Assembly (NCBI RefSeq): GCF_003605645.1
Contig: NZ_QVMU01000013.1
Coordinates: 51,545-115,544 of the forward strand
Origin: Vibrio sinensis
Lineage (GTDB): Bacteria; Pseudomonadota; Gammaproteobacteria; Enterobacterales; Vibrionaceae
DNA: 64,000 bases
Direction of reading: 5' to 3'
This document shows, in pieces, positions 18,521 to 26,181 of this stretch. The position numbers were made by a program, and so were the translations under genes. Position 1 is the stretch's first letter; every line of letters begins with the position of its first letter. The notes below the pieces were generated by a model. The model did not search any database and had not been told where the DNA came from. It worked only from the letters and a program-made list of their open reading frames with translations.

Positions 18521-19159
18521 ACTCGTTTATCCTTAGCTGAAAAGAGTAGTGAACAAAATTGGGTATTCCCTATTATTAGTCATACCAAATTTCGCTCCTC
18601 TGGAATACAAAATTACTCCTGCCATCAAGCTTCGCCAATGTCTATTTTGCCAACTATAAATCCCAATCTTGAGCCTTGAATTGTCAGTTTCATCAGAGTA
18701 CTTACCAAGCCATTTGAACTAGCTTCCTATCAATGTTTTTGTATCAAAACACAACACAAATCACAGCTCATCATAACTAAACTTTAGTGCTAACTTTCTA
18801 ATTAAAATATCTAATGCACGCCACTCAAAAAAACTTCAAATATGGAAATAATGCAAGATTAAAAGTAGAAAATAGCAAAGCACATTCCATAAATTATTAA
18901 TCCCAAGTAAACATGAGAGTTCACCATCCTATTAATGTGCTCTAGATCACAAAGAAGCTAGCCAGTATCGCGTTTTGTAAAGTCATTCAATTGTGCCAAT
19001 TTCACCATCGTGATATCGTCCTTTCGCATTATAAACAAGTAGATACAAACAGTACGCACTAGGCTAAAACTATCAAGTAATTGAGTTTAAAGCACAGCGA
19101 ATACTGCATAAACGTACCCATTTTTTATCTAAATAATTGAACCTATAGTTAGGAAGACA
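18521..19159. other. Regulatory region before the FtsK-like operon
   Basis: About 640 AT-rich bases with no gene that I can support. It holds a CRP-like box at 18936-18951 and presumably the operon promoter. Confidence 0.5.
18936..18951 (+). promoter_or_regulatory. Probable CRP box
   Basis: TGTGC-TCTAGA-TCACA matches TGTGA-N6-TCACA at 9 of 10 positions, 208 bases before the first ATG of the FtsK-like operon. Confidence 0.5.
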
Positions 19160-19810
19160 ATGCAAGATCAAGGCTTAGCTCATTTCGAAAGTGTCGAAGA
19201 CTTTAAACGTGCATTCTTACCCACTCATCAAGCGTGCGTAGAAGCAGGAAAAAATCTCGCTACGAGTGAAGAAAAAATCAAAACAAACGCAGCCATCGTA
19301 GAAAAACTTTATGAAGAGTTGGATGGATGTTTGGACGACATTAATGACTATTTTCGTATCCATCGAAACACATTAGATGCGTCCTTAGAGAAATTAACAT
19401 CCAGTGAAGGGCCGTCAAACACACTAGATAAAGAGCGCAAAGCGTCCAAAGCATTCAGCCAAGTACTGCAGGAAGGGAAACTGTTAATCACACTATCCAA
19501 TCAAGTGCCTCTCGACGAACACATCGATGTTCAACTCGATAAAAACTTCCGACAGCTATGTACTGATGTACATGAAACTCTCGATATTTTAAGCAATATT
19601 CGCCAAGCCGAAGATGAGTATTTCGCTCGTTGCAAAGTCTTAGGTGATGAAAAGCGTGCAGAAGAAAAACGTAAAATTGAAGCGCAACTCCGACTCGATG
19701 CTGAAGCTCAAGTGGTAGCAGATCGTCGTCAAAGTCTAAAGAAAAAATTGCTTTGTACTGGCGTTTTTATCTTTGCTGTAGCAGGTTTTATTATGAGTCA
19801 AATGGCTTAA
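19160..19810 (+). CDS. Coiled-coil protein with C-terminal membrane anchor
   Basis: A 216-residue protein I do not recognise. It is almost all helical and charged, with an Arg/Lys/Glu/Ala-rich coiled coil at about 160-190. A single C-terminal hydrophobic segment (LLCTGVFIFAVAGFIMS) suggests a tail anchor with the body in the cytoplasm. AGGAAG precedes the ATG. It is the first gene of a tight operon with an FtsK/EccC-like ATPase, so it may anchor that ATPase at the membrane. Confidence 0.8.
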   Translation: MQDQGLAHFESVEDFKRAFLPTHQACVEAGKNLATSEEKIKTNAAIVEKLYEELDGCLDDINDYFRIHRNTLDASLEKLTSSEGPSNTLDKERKASKAFSQVLQEGKLLITLSNQVPLDEHIDVQLDKNFRQLCTDVHETLDILSNIRQAEDEYFARCKVLGDEKRAEEKRKIEAQLRLDAEAQVVADRRQSLKKKLLCTGVFIFAVAGFIMSQMA

Positions 19811-19822
19811 GGTTTGATAACA

Positions 19823-22699
19823 ATGAATGATTTAGATGCTGTATTACAACAAGCCGACTCTGCGCGTAAAGAACTGATTGGTCAGTTAAGACAAAAAGCG
19901 GATAAGCAAAAGAAACACCTCAATAATACGCTAGATGACTTAAACTCCAACGCATTAGCAAATACGATTGAAAAAAGTACTCAAGCTTGCGATCAAGAAA
20001 GTGAACAGGCAAGACAAGCGATTACGGCTGTCCGTGATATGCTAAATCGCCTCCCAAAGCCACTGCAACCTTGGCTGGAAGAGATCGACTGGACAACTTA
20101 TACATTTGACCAAAACTACCTACCTCGTAACCTCGTTGTGGGTATGGAGTCGATTGAGTATGACTTGGGGAACCTGGGTAAGCATACAATAAACTTACCA
20201 AAAGAAGTGCCATTTTATAGTTCGGATTCTTGCTATTTCTTTAAACAAAGCGAGCATTCGATTGAAATGGCGAATACGCTTGTTTTCCGTTTAGCGACAA
20301 TGCTACCGTATTCTTCGCAGTTTACCTTAATTGACCCATTGAAAATGGGGCAAAGTTTTCCTTACACCAAACGTCTTCCATTTAAACGCATGGTGGACAA
20401 TGACGTCTCGCGTGTATTAGAAGAAATCCTATCTGACATCGTTCGAATTCAAAACAGCTACCTAGATAACAATATCGAACGTTTAGTTGACGTTGATGAA
20501 GAAATTCTTGGTAATGCCAAATTTGAACTGATTATCGCGAAAGACTTCCCACAAGCCTATGATCGCCGTTCAATTGAACTACTAGCGAAAATTGCCAGCA
20601 CAGGGCCAAAAGCAGGCAAAATGGTAATTCTTGATCTCGATGAGAAAGCCGAACTACCGAATGGCCTCAACCTAAAATCACTTTTCCCTGAGCTGTTATA
20701 TGTCTATGACCAGAGCAATCAAATAACTTGGGGGCTTGGCAAACCCTATCGTGATTCAATTGATACCCCTGAAACCATGAATGCGATTCTTGACGGTCTA
20801 AGCAGAGCTAAGCCAAAAGAGACCAAACTCGGTTTCTCTGATGTGATTGTGACCAACCCTGAACAATGGTGGCAAGAAAGCTCTACTGAGCTTATTTCCG
20901 CACCGATTGGTGGTTCAGGTAGCCGTAAAAATGACATTGAGCTATGGTTTGGTGAACGCAACAAGCAACCATCTTCACACGGTATGCTTGCTGCAATGAC
21001 AGGTGCTGGTAAATCAAACCTTTATCACGCCTTTATCTTATCAATGGCAAGCCGCTACAGCCCTGATGACCTTCAATTCTATCTAATTGATGGTAAACAA
21101 GGTGTCGAATTCCAAAGTTATCCGAAACTACCACACGCACGTGTTGTTTCTCTTAACACCAGTCCACAACTGGCGCGAAGCGTTTTGCAAGAATTACTTG
21201 ATGAAATGAACCGTCGTAATGATATGTTCAAAGAACTCGGGTTCTCTGATTTCATCAACTATCGTAGAGCGGGATCGCCTAACGGTAACTTGCCACGCTT
21301 GATGCTAATCATCGATGAGTATCAGACATTATTCGAAGATGATAAGACTGGCCTTGGATCTCAGTTGATGATCAATATCGCCTCACAAAGCCGAAGCGCG
21401 GGTATTCACATGTTTGTCGGCTCACAAAAGTTTGTCGTGCCGGGTATGTCTCAACCTCAAGCAACGTTCAGCAACATCAACTTACGCGTAGCGATGAAGA
21501 TGAGTGGTGAAGAAATCACTTCGTTGCAAGAATTTGGTTCAAAAGGTAAGCAGTTGATCCGTGGCTGTACTGAAACAGGCCAAGTGGTTATTAGCCACAA
21601 TGGTGGTGTAGATGAAGTGCCGTGTGATACGGGGCGAGTGGCTTATATTGATGAAGCGCATCGACATGAGCTATTACAACAATTTGTCGATAAGTGGCAG
21701 CAACAAGGTGGTGAAAATCATACCGTACTACTGGATGGTTCTGAGCAACCAGAGCTAACTGAAAACACTCAAATCAATGGGCTATTCCTTTCTCATGCTC
21801 AACGACCAACTGAAGATGAGTGGATCCGATATGCCAACAAGCCGCAGCACGCTGGTGGCTTAAACGACAACGAATGGTACCCAATTGAGCACCCATCAGT
21901 GTTCTGGTTAGGTAAGGAAATGAACATTCATGGTCAAGCAAAGGTCATCTTGCGCCGTCGTTCTCACGAGCACGTTTTGATTGTCGGTGATAGCAACGAG
22001 GCTCGTTTGGGCATGTTAGGTTACTTCTTAGCACAAATGCCAATCAACGCTGATGCAGGACAATATCAAGCTCATATTATCGAGGGCGGAATCAAGGGTT
22101 CTCCGTGGTATGGCGTTATGGCGAGTGTCAATGATATTGCACTACAAGGCAGCGCGACCGTTTCTGACAAATTCAAAGATTTCGAGCCGCAACTTGAAAG
22201 CATCATGGCTGAGCTAGAAAAGCGCCGTGGTATGGATGAAGAAGAGATGCTGTCAGAACCATCTATCTACATTGTGATTAATGATGCTCAACGTATTAAA
22301 GAAATCGCAAAACAAGATAATACCTATGGCATGAAAGTTCATGGGGCCGATAGCGGCGCGCACATGGCTGCACTATTAGAGTATGGCTCTGAATACGGTA
22401 TCCACCTCATTCTGAGTTTTGATAACGTGCGCTCTTTGACCAAAGCATTTGACCGCAATGAGCTGGAAAACTTCCGCCATAAAATTGCGCTACAAATGTC
22501 AGAAGAAGATAGTTTCCGCCTGCTTAAAACTCGTGATGCTGCGAAACTTCAAGCTGATGGCAAAAAGCCAATTTACGCGTTGCATATCGATCAAATGCAA
22601 AACCGTCCAACCAAATTCAAACCATACTGCTATACCCAAGCATCGCAGTTACAACAAAGTTTGGAACATTTAGTACAGCAATATGCTAAATGGAGTTAA
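19823..22699 (+). CDS. FtsK/EccC-like multi-domain ATPase
   Basis: A 958-residue protein (numbering in this entry counts from the upstream TTG, three codons earlier). An N-terminal coiled coil (about 1-75) precedes three FtsK-like modules. Module 1 (about 130-300) keeps the fold signature FTLIDPLKMGQSF but lacks a P-loop. Module 2 (about 380-600) is intact, with Walker A TGAGKS (396-401), FYLIDGKQGVEF and Walker B LMLIIDEY. Module 3 (about 690-890) is degenerate (LIVGDSNEARLG, IYIVINDAQ). There is no membrane segment and no gamma DNA-reading domain. The ATG at 19823 is favoured because AAGG lies 10 bases upstream, while the in-frame TTG at 19814 has no room for one. Confidence 0.9.
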   Translation: MNDLDAVLQQADSARKELIGQLRQKADKQKKHLNNTLDDLNSNALANTIEKSTQACDQESEQARQAITAVRDMLNRLPKPLQPWLEEIDWTTYTFDQNYLPRNLVVGMESIEYDLGNLGKHTINLPKEVPFYSSDSCYFFKQSEHSIEMANTLVFRLATMLPYSSQFTLIDPLKMGQSFPYTKRLPFKRMVDNDVSRVLEEILSDIVRIQNSYLDNNIERLVDVDEEILGNAKFELIIAKDFPQAYDRRSIELLAKIASTGPKAGKMVILDLDEKAELPNGLNLKSLFPELLYVYDQSNQITWGLGKPYRDSIDTPETMNAILDGLSRAKPKETKLGFSDVIVTNPEQWWQESSTELISAPIGGSGSRKNDIELWFGERNKQPSSHGMLAAMTGAGKSNLYHAFILSMASRYSPDDLQFYLIDGKQGVEFQSYPKLPHARVVSLNTSPQLARSVLQELLDEMNRRNDMFKELGFSDFINYRRAGSPNGNLPRLMLIIDEYQTLFEDDKTGLGSQLMINIASQSRSAGIHMFVGSQKFVVPGMSQPQATFSNINLRVAMKMSGEEITSLQEFGSKGKQLIRGCTETGQVVISHNGGVDEVPCDTGRVAYIDEAHRHELLQQFVDKWQQQGGENHTVLLDGSEQPELTENTQINGLFLSHAQRPTEDEWIRYANKPQHAGGLNDNEWYPIEHPSVFWLGKEMNIHGQAKVILRRRSHEHVLIVGDSNEARLGMLGYFLAQMPINADAGQYQAHIIEGGIKGSPWYGVMASVNDIALQGSATVSDKFKDFEPQLESIMAELEKRRGMDEEEMLSEPSIYIVINDAQRIKEIAKQDNTYGMKVHGADSGAHMAALLEYGSEYGIHLILSFDNVRSLTKAFDRNELENFRHKIALQMSEEDSFRLLKTRDAAKLQADGKKPIYALHIDQMQNRPTKFKPYCYTQASQLQQSLEHLVQQYAKWS

Positions 22700-22702
22700 T
22701 GG

Positions 22703-22972
22703 ATGTCACTAGACCGTGTTGAAGAACAGATTCCGCTATTGATTAATGAAATTGAAGCACTCAGTAGCCAAATCGCGAAACATATTGGTCTTCTTAGCAC
22801 TCAGGCAGAGCGTTCTCTGCCTGAATGCTCTGAACAATTACAGCTCAAACTGAGTAATGAATTGTCAGAGATCGAAGATTTAGCCTCGCTTATTGCCAAT
22901 AGCCGCTGCAATAATTTATCTGACCAATTAATTCAAAAATTGGCGATGTTAAGGAGTTATTTGCATGAATAA
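22703..22972 (+). CDS. Small helical protein of the FtsK-like operon
   Basis: An 89-residue acidic, all-helical protein with two predicted long helices and heptad-like Leu/Ile spacing. It has no Trp, signal or membrane segment. It starts three bases after the ATPase stop and overlaps the next gene by eight. Its size and hairpin shape recall WXG100-type or chaperone-like partners of type VII ATPases, but the WXG motif is missing. Function unknown. Confidence 0.75.
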   Translation: MSLDRVEEQIPLLINEIEALSSQIAKHIGLLSTQAERSLPECSEQLQLKLSNELSEIEDLASLIANSRCNNLSDQLIQKLAMLRSYLHE

Positions 22973-23243
22973 CTTACGCAGAAAAGAAGCCGTTCAAGAA
23001 ATGGTCATTGCTGCAAATCAAACTCACATGCAAATCGAGACATCTGTCGATACATTGCATGCTCGTTGGGCTGCTTTGCGTGAGCACTATCATGGAATTG
23101 GCGCTGAGGATACTGAATCAGAAATCAATATCCTTTTGGCACAAACAGACAACTTATTAAGAAAGTTATCTGACTGGCGTGATGTGTGTCAGTCCCAACT
23201 TAATCCATCTGAGGAGGAACCAGCATGCAACCAAGATGGTTAG
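22965..23243 (+). CDS. Small helical protein, WXG100-like in size
   Basis: A 92-residue protein with two helices separated by a Gly-containing turn (RWAALREHYHGIGAEDTE), and Trp residues near 35 and 71. Length, helix-turn-helix layout and central Trp recall WXG100/ESX proteins. The motif is not exact and I claim only resemblance. It overlaps both neighbours (8 and 19 bases), so it is translationally coupled within the operon. Confidence 0.75.
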   Translation: MNNLRRKEAVQEMVIAANQTHMQIETSVDTLHARWAALREHYHGIGAEDTESEINILLAQTDNLLRKLSDWRDVCQSQLNPSEEEPACNQDG

Positions 23244-24250
23244 TCTCTCAGTTAGAAGAACTGGATTACCAGAGTGATTATCAAGTTGAATTGATCAACT
23301 CTCTGCTGTACCAGTCTCAATCAATGAATAACCTGACTCAAGATTACATCGGCTTTGCAAAAGCCGATGTTTTCGCGGTTTATGAATTGCTTCAATCCCT
23401 TAAGCAACAATACCAAATGGCATTGGAACACGCTCAAGGCCAAAAGCGCCGAGTTGACGAGCAGCTTGATGTCGCGACGGTTTCTCATAAACAGAGTGAA
23501 GATAGCCTCAACGAGGCTCATCACTTAGCGACGTTTTGGACAAATCAGACCAACAAAGCCGGAGATTGGCTAAGTCGGGCTCAATCACATCTTGATGACT
23601 GCGAACGCGCAACTTCGCAAGCCCGTAGTGAATTAGGCAATGCTGAAAGAGAATTAAGCAGTGCGCGTAGTCAACTTTCGGCAGCTAGAGCAAAACCTAA
23701 TGTTCGAGTTTATATCGGCGACGATAGTCAAGGTCGAGCGATGTATCGTTACGAACCACCTGATACCTCGTACGAAGAGGGTTTGGTGGCAAGAGCGACA
23801 TCACGAGTGAACGCTTGCCAAAGCAATTTGAACTATGCCCTTAGTCAGGAGAAAGCTGCTCGTCAAGAACGCAATAAAGCACAACATCAATTTAGTGGTT
23901 CTCAGCGGGCGCTTAATGATGCCAATGAAGCAATTTCAATGGCAAATCAGGCACTTGAAGTAGCTAACGACAGCAAACGACAAGCAAACTATAGCCAAGA
24001 GTTTTCACAACGTTGCCACGTCATCTTGGAGCAAGTGAACAATGTCATAACGCATTTTGAGCAAACTTACGAACAGCAATCCATTGTCACCTCTAAATTG
24101 GATAGTGAAGCGAATCAAGCATTTTTGCACTTGCGAAACTTAGAGAGTCAGCAAGAAGCGATTCAAGGCGAAGCCTTTACCTTGAAATATACCTTGCAAG
24201 ATAAAACGTCGCTTTTGATTGCCTTTGATCAGCCGTTAAGTAGCCGATAA
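23225..24250 (+). CDS. Long coiled-coil protein of the FtsK-like operon
   Basis: A 341-residue cytoplasmic-type protein dominated by coiled coils (about 60-155 and 185-320; for example QARSELGNAERELSSARSQL). A short non-helical insert at about 158-180 (VRVYIGDDSQGRAMYRYEPP) could be a beta hairpin. There is no signal or membrane segment. It overlaps the upstream small gene by 19 bases. Unknown family, perhaps a structural rod or scaffold for the ATPase complex. Confidence 0.8.
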   Translation: MQPRWLVSQLEELDYQSDYQVELINSLLYQSQSMNNLTQDYIGFAKADVFAVYELLQSLKQQYQMALEHAQGQKRRVDEQLDVATVSHKQSEDSLNEAHHLATFWTNQTNKAGDWLSRAQSHLDDCERATSQARSELGNAERELSSARSQLSAARAKPNVRVYIGDDSQGRAMYRYEPPDTSYEEGLVARATSRVNACQSNLNYALSQEKAARQERNKAQHQFSGSQRALNDANEAISMANQALEVANDSKRQANYSQEFSQRCHVILEQVNNVITHFEQTYEQQSIVTSKLDSEANQAFLHLRNLESQQEAIQGEAFTLKYTLQDKTSLLIAFDQPLSSR

Positions 24251-24268
24251 AACACAACCGAGTTAACC

Positions 24269-24715
24269 ATGCCCTCTTTTGAACCAACTTATTACAAAAC
24301 CGTACTCTCAAGCTTAGAGGAAGAGCGGGAAAACGCGACTTACTCAAAGAGCCACTTTGAAGAGCACTGGGAAAGCCTGCGCGTACAATGGAATGACGCC
24401 GCAGGACGCAATGTCGACAATCGAAATATGACGCCACTGATTGATGTTTACGCCCAACTGCTAACTCAAAGCCAGCAGCATCTTGAAGTAAAAAAAACGT
24501 GTTCTAGTTTGTTTGAATCGCTCCAACAGTTGCTCATTGACGCAGCTCATCATCATGAGAGTTTCACCCAACTAATGGGTGATTTAGCCATTCAAAGTGA
24601 AGAACGTGACCGTACGCTACGCAGTAGTGAAACGCTCTCAAAGCAAGTAGAAGAGCAACAAGAAGAGATCGCAGTACAAAAGCAATCTGCGAATAGTCAC
24701 GTTAAACCTATCTAG
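24269..24715 (+). CDS. Helical protein with WXG100-like N-terminal half
   Basis: A 148-residue helical protein. The first 90 residues form a predicted helix-turn-helix with LRVQWNDAAGRNVDN at the turn, very like the W-x-x-A/G turn of WXG100 proteins. The C-terminal 55 residues are a charged coiled coil. It has no signal peptide. It lies 18 bases after the coiled-coil gene and 9 before the lipoprotein gene. It is a candidate substrate or adaptor of the FtsK/EccC-like ATPase. Confidence 0.75.
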   Translation: MPSFEPTYYKTVLSSLEEERENATYSKSHFEEHWESLRVQWNDAAGRNVDNRNMTPLIDVYAQLLTQSQQHLEVKKTCSSLFESLQQLLIDAAHHHESFTQLMGDLAIQSEERDRTLRSSETLSKQVEEQQEEIAVQKQSANSHVKPI

Positions 24716-24724
24716 AGAAAAACC

Positions 24725-26173
24725 ATGAAATTGAGTCAATGGCTATTGTGCGCAACAGCCCTTTTAGCATTAGCTGGCTGTTCGAGCTCAGACAGGGCTA
24801 ACCATTTTAAAGATGAAGTACCCGGCTTGGACTTTCTGCCTCTTGGGGCGGAAGGTCGTGTCTTTAAACTGTCTAATTACACACCACAAGAAGTGCAAGA
24901 TATTCAATACGCACTCAATAGTCGTGGCTTGTATTGGACAGCAGCGCAAACACCGGCATATTTAAAACCAAGTCAATGCCCTATTGATATTTATGCTCAT
25001 CGTGGCCACTACAACTACCCTGAAAACTCAGCATCTGGTGTGTTCATGGCAGCGTTGGGTGGCTTTGATGGTGCAGAAATCGATGTCATGCTAACTCGCG
25101 ACGGCTATTGGGTGGCTCACCATGATAGTTACACCGGGCGCGCAACAGGTCGACATGATGGTGAGCGTTTTAGAATGTCACGCATTGATGGCGACGAATG
25201 GAACACCTTAGTCGTGCGCGACAAAGAGGGACATCTTACCAATGAACGAGCACCTTACGTCATTGACATGTTCAAACAGTGGTCAAACAGTTTCTATCCT
25301 GGCCAACAGTTAAACATCGAAATAAAAGAAGACGCTGATATTGTTGAACTATCGCAACTGCTTCGCATGGCGCGTTCGACTTTGCCAAATGGCAGTTATT
25401 TCTTTAGTTCGATGGAGTTTGACGTACTAAAAAAACTGCGTGAACTCGACAAGCATGTTTATCTTGGTTATGTGTGGGAACCGCATCCAACCTCTATCGC
25501 ACTGGCAAAGCAAACTGCGCGTAAAGCAGCTCGATCAGACGTGCTCTATCAGAAATATCAGCGCCAAGTAAACTGGGTATCTGACTACGAAGCACGTAAG
25601 CGTTCCCGTGGTAAATCACAAAAGCATTCAGCTAACACAGTGCGTCAAGCACTAGGCTCAAATAGCGGATTGCATGTGGACATCCGTAGCTTTGTTGGAG
25701 CACCAACTATCTACTCACGCTCTAAGCAAGCGGGATTACAACGTGTTGCGACCTACAGCATCAATGGGACTGATTACCATCAGTCACAGCTTGTTGCCTT
25801 GAAAAAAGCGCGTCGTTCGTTGCCTGATGAAACCATCATGGATACCTCGAAATTCGAAGCTTGCCACCGCCTATACCCACAGTTGACGAAAAAGACACAT
25901 AGCTATCAGCCCGTTACTGACTATGGCCGAGCCATTATGCGTCTGCCTGATGATGCGGATTTCAACCGCCTTGATGAACAAGTGATGTACCTTGCAGATA
26001 ACCACTATCTATCGGCAACGGGTCGCGTGCTGACGCTGAATAAAACCAGCATCAAAGCGCCGAAAAGACGCACAACAAAAACCACAGCGACGAGCACACA
26101 AACCATCTTTATTCCAAAAGATGAAACGCTCTCTCTTGATTCAACACCGATTAACATAGAAATCCCCAACTAA
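24725..26173 (+). CDS. Lipoprotein with glycerophosphodiester phosphodiesterase domain
   Basis: A 482-residue lipoprotein. The signal peptide ends in lipobox LALAGC (Cys19), and the following Ser-Ser does not signal inner-membrane retention, so the outer membrane is likely. The GDPD domain (about 85-380) has the catalytic and metal residues: His92-Arg93, Glu100-Asn101, Glu118-x-Asp120 and His133 (HHDSYTGRATG), plus NIEIKED. It could cleave glycerophosphodiesters or lipid head groups. It sits inside the FtsK-like operon, which is unusual for this family. A low-complexity Thr/Lys-rich tail follows. Confidence 0.85.
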   Translation: MKLSQWLLCATALLALAGCSSSDRANHFKDEVPGLDFLPLGAEGRVFKLSNYTPQEVQDIQYALNSRGLYWTAAQTPAYLKPSQCPIDIYAHRGHYNYPENSASGVFMAALGGFDGAEIDVMLTRDGYWVAHHDSYTGRATGRHDGERFRMSRIDGDEWNTLVVRDKEGHLTNERAPYVIDMFKQWSNSFYPGQQLNIEIKEDADIVELSQLLRMARSTLPNGSYFFSSMEFDVLKKLRELDKHVYLGYVWEPHPTSIALAKQTARKAARSDVLYQKYQRQVNWVSDYEARKRSRGKSQKHSANTVRQALGSNSGLHVDIRSFVGAPTIYSRSKQAGLQRVATYSINGTDYHQSQLVALKKARRSLPDETIMDTSKFEACHRLYPQLTKKTHSYQPVTDYGRAIMRLPDDADFNRLDEQVMYLADNHYLSATGRVLTLNKTSIKAPKRRTTKTTATSTQTIFIPKDETLSLDSTPINIEIPN

Positions 26174-26181
26174 GAAATCGT

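Noticed and set aside
18239..18679. 146-codon plus-strand frame rich in Met, Phe and Val
   Set aside because: It lies over the His-rich gene on the other strand. Its hydrophobic composition is what the reverse of His codons produces. There is no good ribosome site.
19814..19822. TTG start for the FtsK-like ATPase
   Set aside because: The AAGG site ends only one base before it. The ATG at 19823 has correct spacing.
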